Shown: positions 19,048-27,243 of the stretch, piece by piece | How positions within the stretch are numbered: the stretch's first letter is position 1 | How the letters are laid out: every line of letters starts with the position of its first letter | Position numbers and translations under genes: made by a program | Assembly: GCF_030285925.1 (NCBI RefSeq) | Contig: NZ_CP127251.1 | Coordinates: forward strand, 124,001-188,000 | Origin: Devosia sp. YIM 151766 | GTDB lineage: Bacteria; Pseudomonadota; Alphaproteobacteria; Rhizobiales; Devosiaceae | Length of the DNA: 64,000 bases | Reading direction: 5' to 3' | The notes under the pieces: model-generated | Database searches by the model: none | What the model was told of the DNA's origin: nothing | What the model saw: only the letters and a program-made list of their open reading frames with translations

Positions 19048-20091
19048 CTAGCGAAGATTGTCGCGCAGGAAAATTCCAATTTCAATGGGGTCGGTGACGG
19101 CGCCGCGTCCATTGCCCAGCGCCAGCGACCGGGCGGCGGCGATGGCTTCGCGGATTTCGCCATCCGGGTTCTGGTCCAGCACCACGTCGATGGCGCCGCT
19201 CAGCAGGCCGGCGCGGGTCGGCGCCGTCAGTTCATGGGCGATCACCCGCAGCCGACCGGCACGGCCCGATGCGTCCAGCGCCTGCACCAGGCCGGCATTG
19301 CCGGCGCCCAGATTGTAGAGCCCGGAAAGCTGGGGATGCGCCTTGAGCAGCCCGGCGACGATCCCAGCGGTCTGGCTGGGCTCGTCATGGCCCTCCAGCG
19401 GCCCGACCAGCGACAGGGCGGGAAATTCCGCCGCCAGGGCCGTGCGAAAGCCTTCCAGCCGTTCGGCATGGTCGCGCAGATGCAGCGAGCCGGCGATCAC
19501 CGCCACCGTGCCGCCCTGCGGCAGGAAGCGGCCGAGCAGCGAAGCGGCGGTGCGGCCCGCCGCGACATTGTCGATGCCGATGAAATTGCGGCGGGCCGAT
19601 CCCGGCAGGTCCGAAACCAGCGTCATCACCGCGATGCCGCGCCGATGCGCCGCCTCCACGGCGGCGATCACCCTGGGCTCCTCGCCGGTGACGATGACGG
19701 CGCAATCGCAGCTCTGGGCGTCCAGCGCCGCCAGGCTCCTTGCCAGCCCGGCGCTGTCCAGCGCCTTGATGCGGCGGGTTTCCAGATGCATGCGGTCGGC
19801 CAGGGCCGGGCCGAACCGGCGCGCCACCGCCTCGGCCAGGCTGTCCATGAATTCATTGGCCCCGTCCGGAATGAAGAAGATCACGCTCAGATCGCGCGCC
19901 CGCGCCATCAGCGAGGCATTGAGGTCGCGGGAAAAGCCGAGGCCGGCAATGGCTTTTTCCACTTTTTCCGCCGTGGCCGCCCGTACGCCGGGCCGGCCAT
20001 TGAGCACGCGGTCGACCGTCGCCAGCGACACGCCCGCCGCCCGCGCCACGTCGTGAACGGTCGCCCGGCGCCTGTGATTGTCTTCCTTCAA
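19048..20091 (-). CDS. LacI-family transcriptional regulator, probable xylose regulator
   Basis: A 347-residue repressor-type protein: N-terminal LacI helix-turn-helix ATVHDVARAAGVSLATVDRVLNGRPGVRAATAEKV (about 10-44), then a periplasmic-binding-protein-like ligand domain (LSVIFFIPDGANEF through DPIEIGIFLRDNLR). The VDRVLNGRPGVR variant and the domain style fit the LacI regulators that bind aldoses. The most likely start is TTG at 20091, with AGAGGG seven bases upstream; no ATG fits the HTH. It heads the minus-strand xylB-xylA-xynB run and is divergent from the aldose epimerase, so it probably regulates both. The inducer (xylose) is inferred from the neighbours. Confidence 0.85.
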   Translation of the reverse strand: MKEDNHRRRATVHDVARAAGVSLATVDRVLNGRPGVRAATAEKVEKAIAGLGFSRDLNASLMARARDLSVIFFIPDGANEFMDSLAEAVARRFGPALADRMHLETRRIKALDSAGLARSLAALDAQSCDCAVIVTGEEPRVIAAVEAAHRRGIAVMTLVSDLPGSARRNFIGIDNVAAGRTAASLLGRFLPQGGTVAVIAGSLHLRDHAERLEGFRTALAAEFPALSLVGPLEGHDEPSQTAGIVAGLLKAHPQLSGLYNLGAGNAGLVQALDASGRAGRLRVIAHELTAPTRAGLLSGAIDVVLDQNPDGEIREAIAAARSLALGNGRGAVTDPIEIGIFLRDNLR

Positions 20092-20122
20092 GCCTGTGCC
20101 CTCTGCCTCGCACTGGACGGCA

Positions 20123-20153
20123 CACTTGTTTCCCGCTCCGAAAAGGTCAAGTG
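20123..20153. promoter_or_regulatory. Inverted CACTTG/CAAGTG in the lacI-galM divergent region
   Basis: CACTTG at 20123-20128 is mirrored by CAAGTG at 20148-20153, 19 bases apart, within the 123-base gap between the divergent regulator and epimerase genes. It is a weak candidate operator; it does not have the central CG of standard LacI sites. Confidence 0.25.
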
Positions 20154-20214
20154 CGGCGTTGCGGCGCCGGGTTAATAGGGCTACAGCTCCGCGCCGAAAA
20201 GAGGGAGACAGGAC

Positions 20215-21225
20215 ATGGCGATCAGCGTTTCGAGCTTCGGGGAATATCGTGGCAGCCGCGTGGACCAGTTCCGCCTGACCAGCGACGAGGGCGTCGGCGT
20301 CGACATCATCTCCTATGGCGTGGCGGTGCGCGATTGGCGCGTTCCGGTCCCGGGCGGCGAGCGCTCGGTGGTGCTGGGCTTCGAGCAATTCGACGCCTAT
20401 CCCGCCCATAGCCCGCATTTCGGCTCGCTGGCCGGCCGGGTCGCCAATCGCATCAAGCATGCCAGCTTCGAGCTCGACGGCGTCACCTACAAGCTGCCCG
20501 CCAATGCCGGCGATCTGCAATTGCATGGCGGCGAGGAAGGCCTGGGCCGGCAGGTCTGGACCGGCCAGGCCGACAGCGCCAACAATGCCGTGCGCTTCAC
20601 CCTGTTCTCGCCCGACGGCGCCATGGGCTATCCCGGCAATGTCAATTTCGCCGCCACCTATACGCTGTCCGGCAAGCGCCTGCGGCTCGAACTGACGGCG
20701 ACCACCGACCGGCCGACGCCGATCAGCCTGGTCCAGCACCAATATTTCAACCTCGGCACCAGTGACACGGTTCTCGACCACACGATCCAGGTCAATTCCA
20801 GCGCCTATACCGAGCTGGGTGCCGACCTGGCCCCCACCGGCGCCATTCTGCCCAGCAAGGGCACGGATTACGACCTCCGCCAGCCCCGCACCATGCGCGA
20901 CGCCAAGGGCGCGCCAATCGATTACGATATCGGCATGGTGCTCGATACCGGCCGCAAGCTGGCCGATCCGATTGCCACGGTGATATCCCCTGAGCGGGAT
21001 CTGACGCTAAGTTTGTGGAGCGACCGTCCCGGTCTCCAGGTCTATAATGGCGTCTGGACCGATGTGCCGGTCCCCGGGCTGAATGGCCGCGCCTATGGCA
21101 AGCATTCCGGCTTCTGCCTCGAAGACCAGAACCTGGCCGACGCCGTGCATAATCCGCATTTCCCCAATGTCATCCATTCGCCCGACCGGCCCTATAGCCA
21201 TTGGTGCGAGTTTGAGATCGCGTGA
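20215..21225 (+). CDS. galM: Aldose 1-epimerase (mutarotase)
   Basis: A 336-residue GalM-type mutarotase that interconverts alpha and beta anomers of aldoses, here most likely xylose (or glucose/galactose). Recognisable are the sugar-contact run SLAGRVANRIKHASFELDG, LQLHGGEEGLGRQVW with the first active-site His, LVQHQYFNLGTS with the second, and the catalytic Glu in KHSGFCLEDQNLADAVHNP. The start ATG follows AGAGGGAGACAGGAC, a good ribosome binding site. It is divergent from the LacI regulator, which suggests the same control as xylBA. No signal peptide. Confidence 0.92.
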   Translation: MAISVSSFGEYRGSRVDQFRLTSDEGVGVDIISYGVAVRDWRVPVPGGERSVVLGFEQFDAYPAHSPHFGSLAGRVANRIKHASFELDGVTYKLPANAGDLQLHGGEEGLGRQVWTGQADSANNAVRFTLFSPDGAMGYPGNVNFAATYTLSGKRLRLELTATTDRPTPISLVQHQYFNLGTSDTVLDHTIQVNSSAYTELGADLAPTGAILPSKGTDYDLRQPRTMRDAKGAPIDYDIGMVLDTGRKLADPIATVISPERDLTLSLWSDRPGLQVYNGVWTDVPVPGLNGRAYGKHSGFCLEDQNLADAVHNPHFPNVIHSPDRPYSHWCEFEIA

Positions 21226-21278
21226 GCGATTTGCGATAAGAAATCGACGTGCTGCCGGGCGTGACGTTAACAATCTGC

Positions 21279-21293
21279 TGACGGATTCCGTCA
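21279..21293 (+). promoter_or_regulatory. TGACGG-ATT-CCGTCA palindrome upstream of the WYL regulator
   Basis: A perfect inverted repeat with six-base arms, 61 bases before the start of the WYL gene. Its position suits autoregulation by that protein. The 128-base gap between galM and the regulator contains no other gene. Confidence 0.4.
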
Positions 21294-21353
21294 TTTGCGA
21301 CCCGGATGCTCCTCCCGCTACCAAAGAGCGGAGGGAGCGATGGAGACAGGTTC

Positions 21354-22061
21354 ATGGACAAGACCGAGCGGCTGTTCTCCATCATGGATGCGCTGCGCCG
21401 CCACCGCCGGCCGATCACCGCCGCGGCGCTCGCCGAAGAGCAGGGCGTCTCGGTGCGCACCCTGTACCGCGACATCCAGACCCTTATCGGGCTGGGCGCG
21501 CCGATCGATGGCGAAGCGGGGATCGGCTATATGCTGAAGCCCGGATTTTTCCTGCCGCCACTGATGTTTACCCCCGAAGAGCTGGAGGCCCTGGTGCTGG
21601 GCGCGCGCTGGGTGGAGACCCAGCCCGACGATGGCCTGGGCGCCGCCGCCCGCAATGCCCTGGCCAAGATCGCCACCGCCTCGCCGGAAGATCTGCGCGA
21701 CCGCATCAGCGATACCGCCCTCTGGCCGGTGGCGATTTGGGGGCCGCGCCAGCCGATTCCGGTTCTGGGCGATATCCGCCTCGCCATGCGTCATGAAAAG
21801 GCGGTCCGCATCGACTACGAAGACGTCGAAGGCCGCCCGACCAACCGCGTCATCTGGCCGGTTGGACTGGCATTTTATGAAGGAAAACAAACGATTGCGG
21901 CCTGGTGCCTGCTGCGACAGGACTTCCGTAATTTCCGCACCGACCGCATTGCCAGCCTGATGATTCTCGACGAGCGCTATGGCAAGCGCCGCGCCATTCT
22001 CGAACGCGAATGGCGCGAAAGCTGGGCTCGTGACCGCCGCAATAGCGCGGGCGAGGACTAA
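21354..22061 (+). CDS. HTH-WYL domain transcriptional regulator (YafY type)
   Basis: A 235-residue regulator. N-terminal winged HTH of the HTH_11 type (DKTERLFSIMDALRRHRRPITAAALAEEQGVSVRTLYRDIQTLIGLGAPIDGEAGIGYML, about 2-60) is followed by a WYL ligand-sensing domain (AMRHEKAVRIDYEDVEGRPTNRVIWPVGLAFYEGKQTIAAWCLLRQDFRNFRTDRI, about 140-200). WYL domains sense nucleic acid or small ligands. I chose ATG 21354, since the HTH begins there and GGAGACAGG precedes it. A palindrome lies 61 bases upstream. The following MFS genes are 167 bases away and may or may not be targets. Confidence 0.88.
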   Translation: MDKTERLFSIMDALRRHRRPITAAALAEEQGVSVRTLYRDIQTLIGLGAPIDGEAGIGYMLKPGFFLPPLMFTPEELEALVLGARWVETQPDDGLGAAARNALAKIATASPEDLRDRISDTALWPVAIWGPRQPIPVLGDIRLAMRHEKAVRIDYEDVEGRPTNRVIWPVGLAFYEGKQTIAAWCLLRQDFRNFRTDRIASLMILDERYGKRRAILEREWRESWARDRRNSAGED

Positions 22062-22228
22062 TTCGGGGCTCTCCGTCGATGTGCCCGCGTCCCGTCTTCG
22101 CCGCCCGGCCAGCCGCTTGCCGCAGCCCGCGTCCAGCGGCTTTCGGCAACGTTATAACTTGGCCATTCTCACGCCGCCGGAAATGTCCTAGCTTGCCGGC
22201 GACTGATCTTCTTTGAGCATCTCCTGAC

Positions 22229-23401
22229 ATGCGATTCGGCCTTGCCTTGCCGCCCCAGATCAAGGTCTTCGGGGCGTTCTTCATCTACTCGTTCTGCATG
22301 GGGAGCCTGTTTCCCCGCCTGCCGGCGATCCAGGAGGCGCTGGGCGTCGGCGAAGGGGCGCTGGGCCTGGCGCTGATCGGCTCCGCCGTCGGCACGTTGA
22401 TTTCGCTCACCTTTGCCGGGCCGATCATCGAGGCCATCGGCTATCGCCGCACTCTGCTCACCGCCATTCCACTGCTCTCGATCGGCTATGCCATCGCCGT
22501 CTGGGCGCAGACGCCGCTGGCCCTGTTCCTGCTGCTCGTGCCGGTTGGCCTTCTCATCGGCGCCATCGAGATCATCATCAATATCGAGGCCGATCGGGTT
22601 GAACACGCCATTGGCCGCCGCATCATGAGCCGGGCCCATGCCTTCTGGAGCCTGGGCTTTTTCGCCGCCGGCATGATCGGGGCGTTCATCGCCCAGACCG
22701 GCCTCGAGCCGCATTGGCACCTCATGCTGATGATCCCCATCATCCTGGCCGCTACCGCCCTGCTGCTCGGCCAGTTCCAGCCCGCCGGACACCGCATCCA
22801 GGCCAAGGCCGAGCAGGCGCCGCGTTTCGCCCGGCCCACCCTGCCCATTCTGGCGCTGGTTGGGGTGTGTATTTCAGCCATGGTGCTGGAAGGGGCCGGC
22901 ATCGACTGGTCGGCCATCTATATGCGCGACATCTTCGCCGCCGAGCCGTTCTGGTCCGGCTTCGCCGTCGCTACCGTAGCCGGCTCCATGGCCGTCACCC
23001 GGTTCTTCGCCGATGGCTTCGTCGAGCGCTATAGCCCGGTTATCGTGGCGCGCGCGCTGCTGGCTATCCTGGCGGCCGGCTCGCTCCTGAGCTTCCTGGC
23101 CCCCCATGCCTGGTCGGCCTATCTCGGCTTCGCCCTTATCGGCATCGGCTCCAGCGCGCTGTTCCCGCTGGCCATGTCGGCCGCCGCCCAGCTCACCGAC
23201 CGGCCGGCGGCGCTCAACGTCGCCTCGCTCGCGCAGATTTCCTTCACCGCCTTCCTGCTCGGCCCGCCATTGCTCGGTTTCGTCGCTGAACATTTCGGCA
23301 TTCGCTGGACCTTCGGTCTCGGCTTCCCTCTGGTCGTCATGGGCTTCTTCGTCGCCCATGCCCTGGGTCCCAAACCCATCAAGCAAGTTATCACGCCATG
23401 A
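22229..23401 (+). CDS. MFS transporter, YbjJ-like, first of a tandem pair
   Basis: A 390-residue twelve-helix major facilitator protein. The family hallmark VLEGAGIDWSAIYMRDIFAAEPFWSG lies in the seventh helix and following loop. The N-terminal half shows GSLFPRLPAIQEALGVGEGALGLALIGSAVGTLISLTFAGPIIEAIGYRRTLL. Substrate unknown; related proteins are annotated as fucose-permease-like or YbjJ. It ends in ATGA shared with the next gene, which is its paralogue, so the two are probably translated together. Independent stretches aligned by eye (PRLPxIQ, GLxxIGxxxGxLISLTFxxPII, EGAGIDWSAIYMR, DRPAAxNVAxLxQxSFxxFxLxPPLLGFVAE) show close relationship. Confidence 0.85.
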   Translation: MRFGLALPPQIKVFGAFFIYSFCMGSLFPRLPAIQEALGVGEGALGLALIGSAVGTLISLTFAGPIIEAIGYRRTLLTAIPLLSIGYAIAVWAQTPLALFLLLVPVGLLIGAIEIIINIEADRVEHAIGRRIMSRAHAFWSLGFFAAGMIGAFIAQTGLEPHWHLMLMIPIILAATALLLGQFQPAGHRIQAKAEQAPRFARPTLPILALVGVCISAMVLEGAGIDWSAIYMRDIFAAEPFWSGFAVATVAGSMAVTRFFADGFVERYSPVIVARALLAILAAGSLLSFLAPHAWSAYLGFALIGIGSSALFPLAMSAAAQLTDRPAALNVASLAQISFTAFLLGPPLLGFVAEHFGIRWTFGLGFPLVVMGFFVAHALGPKPIKQVITP

Positions 23402-24588
23402 TCGCCGCACAGCATCGCATCTATGCCTGTTTCTTCTTCTTCGCGGCCACGACCGGCGCGCTGATGGCGCGGCTGCCCGACATCCAGACCCATCTGGGGG
23501 TCAGCGAGGGGCAATTGGGCCTCACCATGATCGGCATGTCCCTGGGCTCGCTGATTTCGCTGACCTTCGGAACGCCGATCATCGACAAGCTCGGTTTCCG
23601 GACCACGGCCTTTTTCACCACGCTCGGCCCCGCCGTGCTCTTCGCCATCATTCCCTGGCTGCCGGCGGCGCCGGCCATGTTCGCCGTGCTCTTCGCCGTC
23701 GGCCTGTTGGCAGGGGCGCTGGAGATCAACCTCAATGTCGAGATCGACCGCCTCGAGGCCCAGACCGGCAAGCGCTTCATGAACCGGGCTCATGGTTTCT
23801 GGAGCGTCGGCTTTTTCGTCACCGCCCTGTTCGGCGCCATGATCCGGCAATCCGGCATTTCGGCCGCCTGGCACATGGGCTTGCTCGCCATCATCGTCTT
23901 GCTCGTCGGCGGCTATCTCATCCTTGGCGCGACCAATGCGCCCAAACCCCGGCGCGCCGGCGATGAAGCCGGCGGGCACGGCTTCGCCTTCCCCAATATC
24001 GGCCTGCTGCCGCTTTGCCTCATCGGCTTTGCCGCTTTCCTCGTCGAGGGCGCCGGCATCGACTGGTCGGCCATCTACATGCGCAATGTCTTCGAGGTGG
24101 AACCCTTTATCGGCGGCATGGGGCTGACGCTCTTCGCCTTCTTCATGGCGGTCATGCGCCTCACCGCCGATCCCATCGTCTCCCGCTACGGTCCGCGCAA
24201 TGTCGCCATGGTCATGCTGAGCTTCGCCAGCCTCGGCGCCTTGCTGGTCGGCTTGGCGCCGCTGCCGGAACTGGCGCTGCTCGGCTTCGCGCTGATGGGC
24301 GCGGGCTGTTCGGCGGTCTATCCGCTGGCAGTCTCCGCCGCCGCCCAGCGGACCGATCGGCCCGCTGCCGTCAACGTCGCGGCGCTGGGTCAGGTCAGCT
24401 TCGTCGTCTTCTTCCTCGCCCCGCCTCTCCTGGGCTTCGTGGCGGAATTCATCGACATCCGGGCATCCTACCTGGTCTGCCTGCCGCTGCTGGTGGCCGG
24501 CCTCTGGGCTTCGAGCTTCGCCCTGGGCACCGGAAAGGTGGAGCCGCCGGCCGGCATGGCCCCGGAGCCGCTGGGCCCCAATGGCTGA
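23398..24588 (+). CDS. MFS transporter, YbjJ-like, second of a tandem pair
   Basis: A 396-residue paralogue of the preceding gene, overlapping it by four bases. It keeps the VEGAGIDWSAIYMRNVF signature and the same ends of conserved blocks, but its N-terminal helices differ (MIAAQHRIYACFFFFAATTGALMARLPDIQTHLGVSEGQLG). Twelve helices are predicted by hydrophobicity. Its stop overlaps the start of mmcB by eight bases, so three genes form one tight unit. Tandem duplication followed by specialisation, or a two-subunit transporter, are both possible; the sequence does not decide. Confidence 0.85.
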   Translation: MIAAQHRIYACFFFFAATTGALMARLPDIQTHLGVSEGQLGLTMIGMSLGSLISLTFGTPIIDKLGFRTTAFFTTLGPAVLFAIIPWLPAAPAMFAVLFAVGLLAGALEINLNVEIDRLEAQTGKRFMNRAHGFWSVGFFVTALFGAMIRQSGISAAWHMGLLAIIVLLVGGYLILGATNAPKPRRAGDEAGGHGFAFPNIGLLPLCLIGFAAFLVEGAGIDWSAIYMRNVFEVEPFIGGMGLTLFAFFMAVMRLTADPIVSRYGPRNVAMVMLSFASLGALLVGLAPLPELALLGFALMGAGCSAVYPLAVSAAAQRTDRPAAVNVAALGQVSFVVFFLAPPLLGFVAEFIDIRASYLVCLPLLVAGLWASSFALGTGKVEPPAGMAPEPLGPNG

Positions 24589-25045
24589 GGAACTGCCGCC
24601 CATTGTCGATCTGCGCCAATCGGCCACCGCGCTGCGGGTACAGCGCGGGACCATGCGCATGTTGCGCGAGCGGCACGACATGGCCTGCTATGCGGAAGTG
24701 CCGCTCGCCAATGGCCGCCGCGCCGATATCCTGGCGGTGGGACCCAAGGGCGAGATCTGGATCGTTGAAATCAAGTCGAGCCTGATCGATTTCCAGGTCG
24801 ACCGCAAATGGCCCGAATACCGGGAATTCTCCGATAAATTCTTCTTCGCCAAGCCGCCGGAGCTCGACGCGGAAATCTTCCCCGACAGCGAAGGGCTGAT
24901 CGTCGCCGACGGGCATGATGGCGCCATTGTGCGCGATAGCCCCGATACGCCCCTGGCGCCGGCCCGGCGCAAGACCTTGATGCTCAAGCTCGCCCGCATG
25001 GGCGCCGACCGTATCCATATCCTGATGGATCCCGGCCCGCGCTGA
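24581..25045 (+). CDS. mmcB: MmcB family DNA repair protein
   Basis: A 154-residue protein with a restriction-endonuclease-like core: RRADILAVGPKGEIWIVEIKSSLIDFQVDRKWPEYREFSDKFFFA carries the D-x(n)-E-x-K nuclease motif (D in RADIL, E and K in VEIKSS). It matches MmcB, described in Caulobacter as an SOS-controlled factor for mitomycin C resistance. Here the start ATG lies inside the end of the second MFS gene, so its expression seems tied to that operon and not to a private LexA site; I saw no clear GTTC-N7-GTTC box immediately upstream of the operon. It is convergent with truB, ten bases away. Confidence 0.88.
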   Translation: MAEELPPIVDLRQSATALRVQRGTMRMLRERHDMACYAEVPLANGRRADILAVGPKGEIWIVEIKSSLIDFQVDRKWPEYREFSDKFFFAKPPELDAEIFPDSEGLIVADGHDGAIVRDSPDTPLAPARRKTLMLKLARMGADRIHILMDPGPR

Positions 25046-25055
25046 CTACGGCAAT

Positions 25056-25964
25056 CTAGAGGTTGAACACCCGGCGCGGCTTGAACTGGCCGAATTCCAC
25101 CGAGCCGGTGGCCAGCACCTTGCCCTTGAAGCTGACCCAGCATTCCTCCAGCGCCACCGGCGCGCCGGCGCCGGTCAGCAGTATCGCATTGCCATGGCCC
25201 ACGGCGCCAGCCTGGCCGGCATCGAGACGGATTTCCGGCAGCTCGAGAAGGCCACTGGCAACGGGAGCGATCAGCCGATCCCGTTCCGGACCCGCCTCGG
25301 CGGCCTCCAGCGCCTCGATGGTGATGGCCTCGGCATCGCTGAACGGGCCGACCCCGGCGCGGTGCAGGCTGGTCACGTGGCCAAATGTTCCCAGGGCTGC
25401 GGCAATGTCCCGCGCCAGGGCCCGCACATAGGTGCCTTTGCCGCAGGTGACTTCCAATATGCTGGAATCGGCCCCGTGCTCGATAAGCGAAATGGCGTCG
25501 ATATCGACGGGACGGGCAGCCAGTTCGACGATCTCGCCCGCCCGGGCCAGATCATAGGCCCGCTCGCCGTCCACCTTGATGGCGGAAAAGGCCGGCGGCC
25601 GTTGCAGGATCGTGCCGATGAAGCGCGGCAGCACGGCCTCCACCGCTTCCCGGTCCGGCCGGTTGTCGGACGTGGCGACCACCTCGCCTTCGGCATCATC
25701 GGTCGAGGTGGCGCGGCCCCAGCCGATGGCGAAGCGATAGACCTTAATTCCGTCCTGCACCTGCGGCACTGCCTTGGTGGCTTCGCCCAGGGCAATGGGC
25801 AGGATGCCCGTGGCCAGCGGATCGAGCGTTCCGGCATGGCCCGCCTTGGCGGCGGACAGCAGCCAGCGCACCTTGCCGACCGCCTGGGTCGAGGTCATGT
25901 CATAGGGCTTGTTGAGCACGATCCATCCGGAGATGGCGCGCTTTTTCGACTTGGCTTGCGTCAA
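25056..25964 (-). CDS. truB: tRNA pseudouridine-55 synthase
   Basis: A 302-residue TruB-family enzyme that converts U55 in the T arm of tRNAs to pseudouridine. The catalytic Asp48 is in KAGHAGTLDPLATGILPIALGEATK. The N-terminus ISGWIVLNKPYDMTSTQAVGKVRWLL and VTCGKGTYVRALARDIAAALG are standard motifs. The C-terminal about 60 residues form the PUA-like extension. It starts two bases after rbfA stops. The usual downstream rpsO-pnp is missing; mmcB is convergent instead. Confidence 0.96.
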   Translation of the reverse strand: MTQAKSKKRAISGWIVLNKPYDMTSTQAVGKVRWLLSAAKAGHAGTLDPLATGILPIALGEATKAVPQVQDGIKVYRFAIGWGRATSTDDAEGEVVATSDNRPDREAVEAVLPRFIGTILQRPPAFSAIKVDGERAYDLARAGEIVELAARPVDIDAISLIEHGADSSILEVTCGKGTYVRALARDIAAALGTFGHVTSLHRAGVGPFSDAEAITIEALEAAEAGPERDRLIAPVASGLLELPEIRLDAGQAGAVGHGNAILLTGAGAPVALEECWVSFKGKVLATGSVEFGQFKPRRVFNL

Positions 25965-25966
25965 GG

Positions 25967-26380
25967 TCAGCCTTCGTTTGGATCTTCGGAATCGTCTTCG
26001 AGGTCGCGCTTCACCCGGTCCGAGCGCAAAAGCGCATCGATGCGGCCGGCTTCCTCGAAGGTCTCGTCCACGAAGAAGCGGATTTCGGGGGCGAATTTCA
26101 GATCGATCTGCGGCGCGATCCGGCCCCGGACGAATTTGCGGTGCCGGTTGAGCGCGGCGGCGATCTCGTCGGCATGCGCCCCGCCCAATGGCATCACATA
26201 GGCATTGGCGATCTTCAGGTCGGGCGTCATGCGCACTTCGGGCACGGTCACGACCGCGCCGCGCAGGGCCTCATCCTCGATTTCGCCGCGCGCGAACAGG
26301 GCCGCCAGGGCATGGCGCACCAATTCGCCGACGCGCAGCATACGCTGGCTGGGGCCCGCAGGCTTGTGGTCCTTTTTCAT
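25967..26380 (-). CDS. rbfA: Ribosome-binding factor A
   Basis: A 137-residue KH-like protein needed for late 30S subunit maturation and 16S rRNA 5' end processing. Recognisable are [46 protein letters not shown], and [25 protein letters not shown]. The ATG at 26380 is the natural start ([12 protein letters not shown]). An open frame extends 50 codons further but looks non-coding. It is coupled to truB. infB, which normally precedes it, is absent; the gene upstream encodes a secreted protein of unknown function. Confidence 0.95.
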   Translation of the reverse strand: MKKDHKPAGPSQRMLRVGELVRHALAALFARGEIEDEALRGAVVTVPEVRMTPDLKIANAYVMPLGGAHADEIAAALNRHRKFVRGRIAPQIDLKFAPEIRFFVDETFEEAGRIDALLRSDRVKRDLEDDSEDPNEG

Positions 26381-26412
26381 GGGCAGCGCCTTAGGCCCTC
26401 CCGGCCGCGCCG

Positions 26413-27075
26413 TCAATCCACCGGGGTCAGCGCCGCCTGTGCCTTGAACTGGGCCACGCGCCGTTCGATCTGCTCCGCCGTCACCGGCCAGGTGCCCGAA
26501 TCTTCGGGATCGAATGCGGCGCCGCGCCATTCCTGATAGACCATGGCCACCCCGGCGGCCGATTTGTAAAAGCCCATGATCATCACCTCGCCCTGGCCGG
26601 CATAGCCGGGCAGGTCATGATAGGCGCCGCAGACGAAGCCGAGCGGGGGAATATTATCGCCATCGTCGGGCTCGAGCTGGAACAGCGCCACGCTCTCCGG
26701 CCGGCAGGCCCGCGCATAGACATCGATGATCACCGAGCGCAGATTGGCGAGCGTCAGCCCCGGCTGGTCGAAGATCCGGGCACCATAGAGCCGGCTCCAC
26801 AATGCCTCGCCTTCGCCGCGCGGATAGATTTCGAGCCGTGCCTCGCCATCGTCTTCCCGGAAATAGACCGATAGCAGATCGAGCATTTCCGTGGAGGCGG
26901 CCCCGTCCAGCTCGGCCCAATCCGGCAGCGGCAGGGCGAGCATCTGGTCCAGCGCCTCCAGCACCAGATGCTCGGCTTCCGCCGTCAACGGCACGGCCGG
27001 GGTCTGCTGGGCCAGGGCGGGCAGCGCCAGCATGGCGGTCGCCAGAATGGCCGTAGCGAACATCGTTTTTGGCAA
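26413..27075 (-). CDS. Secreted protein of unknown function
   Basis: A 220-residue protein with a clear signal peptide ([22 protein letters not shown], cleavage expected after Ala22), so periplasmic or exported. I do not recognise the mature domain. It contains two cysteines (YARACRPES and [10 protein letters not shown]), which could form a disulfide, and ends with an amphipathic helix ([16 protein letters not shown]). The start is decided by the ribosome binding site: AGGAG stands six bases before a TTG at 27075, while the first ATG (27063) is too far. It lies 32 bases before rbfA on the same strand and may be co-transcribed with rbfA-truB. Confidence 0.7.
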   Translation of the reverse strand: MPKTMFATAILATAMLALPALAQQTPAVPLTAEAEHLVLEALDQMLALPLPDWAELDGAASTEMLDLLSVYFREDDGEARLEIYPRGEGEALWSRLYGARIFDQPGLTLANLRSVIIDVYARACRPESVALFQLEPDDGDNIPPLGFVCGAYHDLPGYAGQGEVMIMGFYKSAAGVAMVYQEWRGAAFDPEDSGTWPVTAEQIERRVAQFKAQAALTPVD

Positions 27076-27243
27076 GGGGCTCTCCTAAACCCGGTACTGT
27101 GGCATCCGCCTCGTCACGCCCGTCCGCCCACCTCCATGCGTCAGACCGGGCGCGGCGACGATTAGGGATGAAACCGCCCGCGCGCAAGGGCAGAGGGGCC
27201 GGCTTGTGGTGAAGGACACGTCGTTGCGGAATTGCTGCAACAG

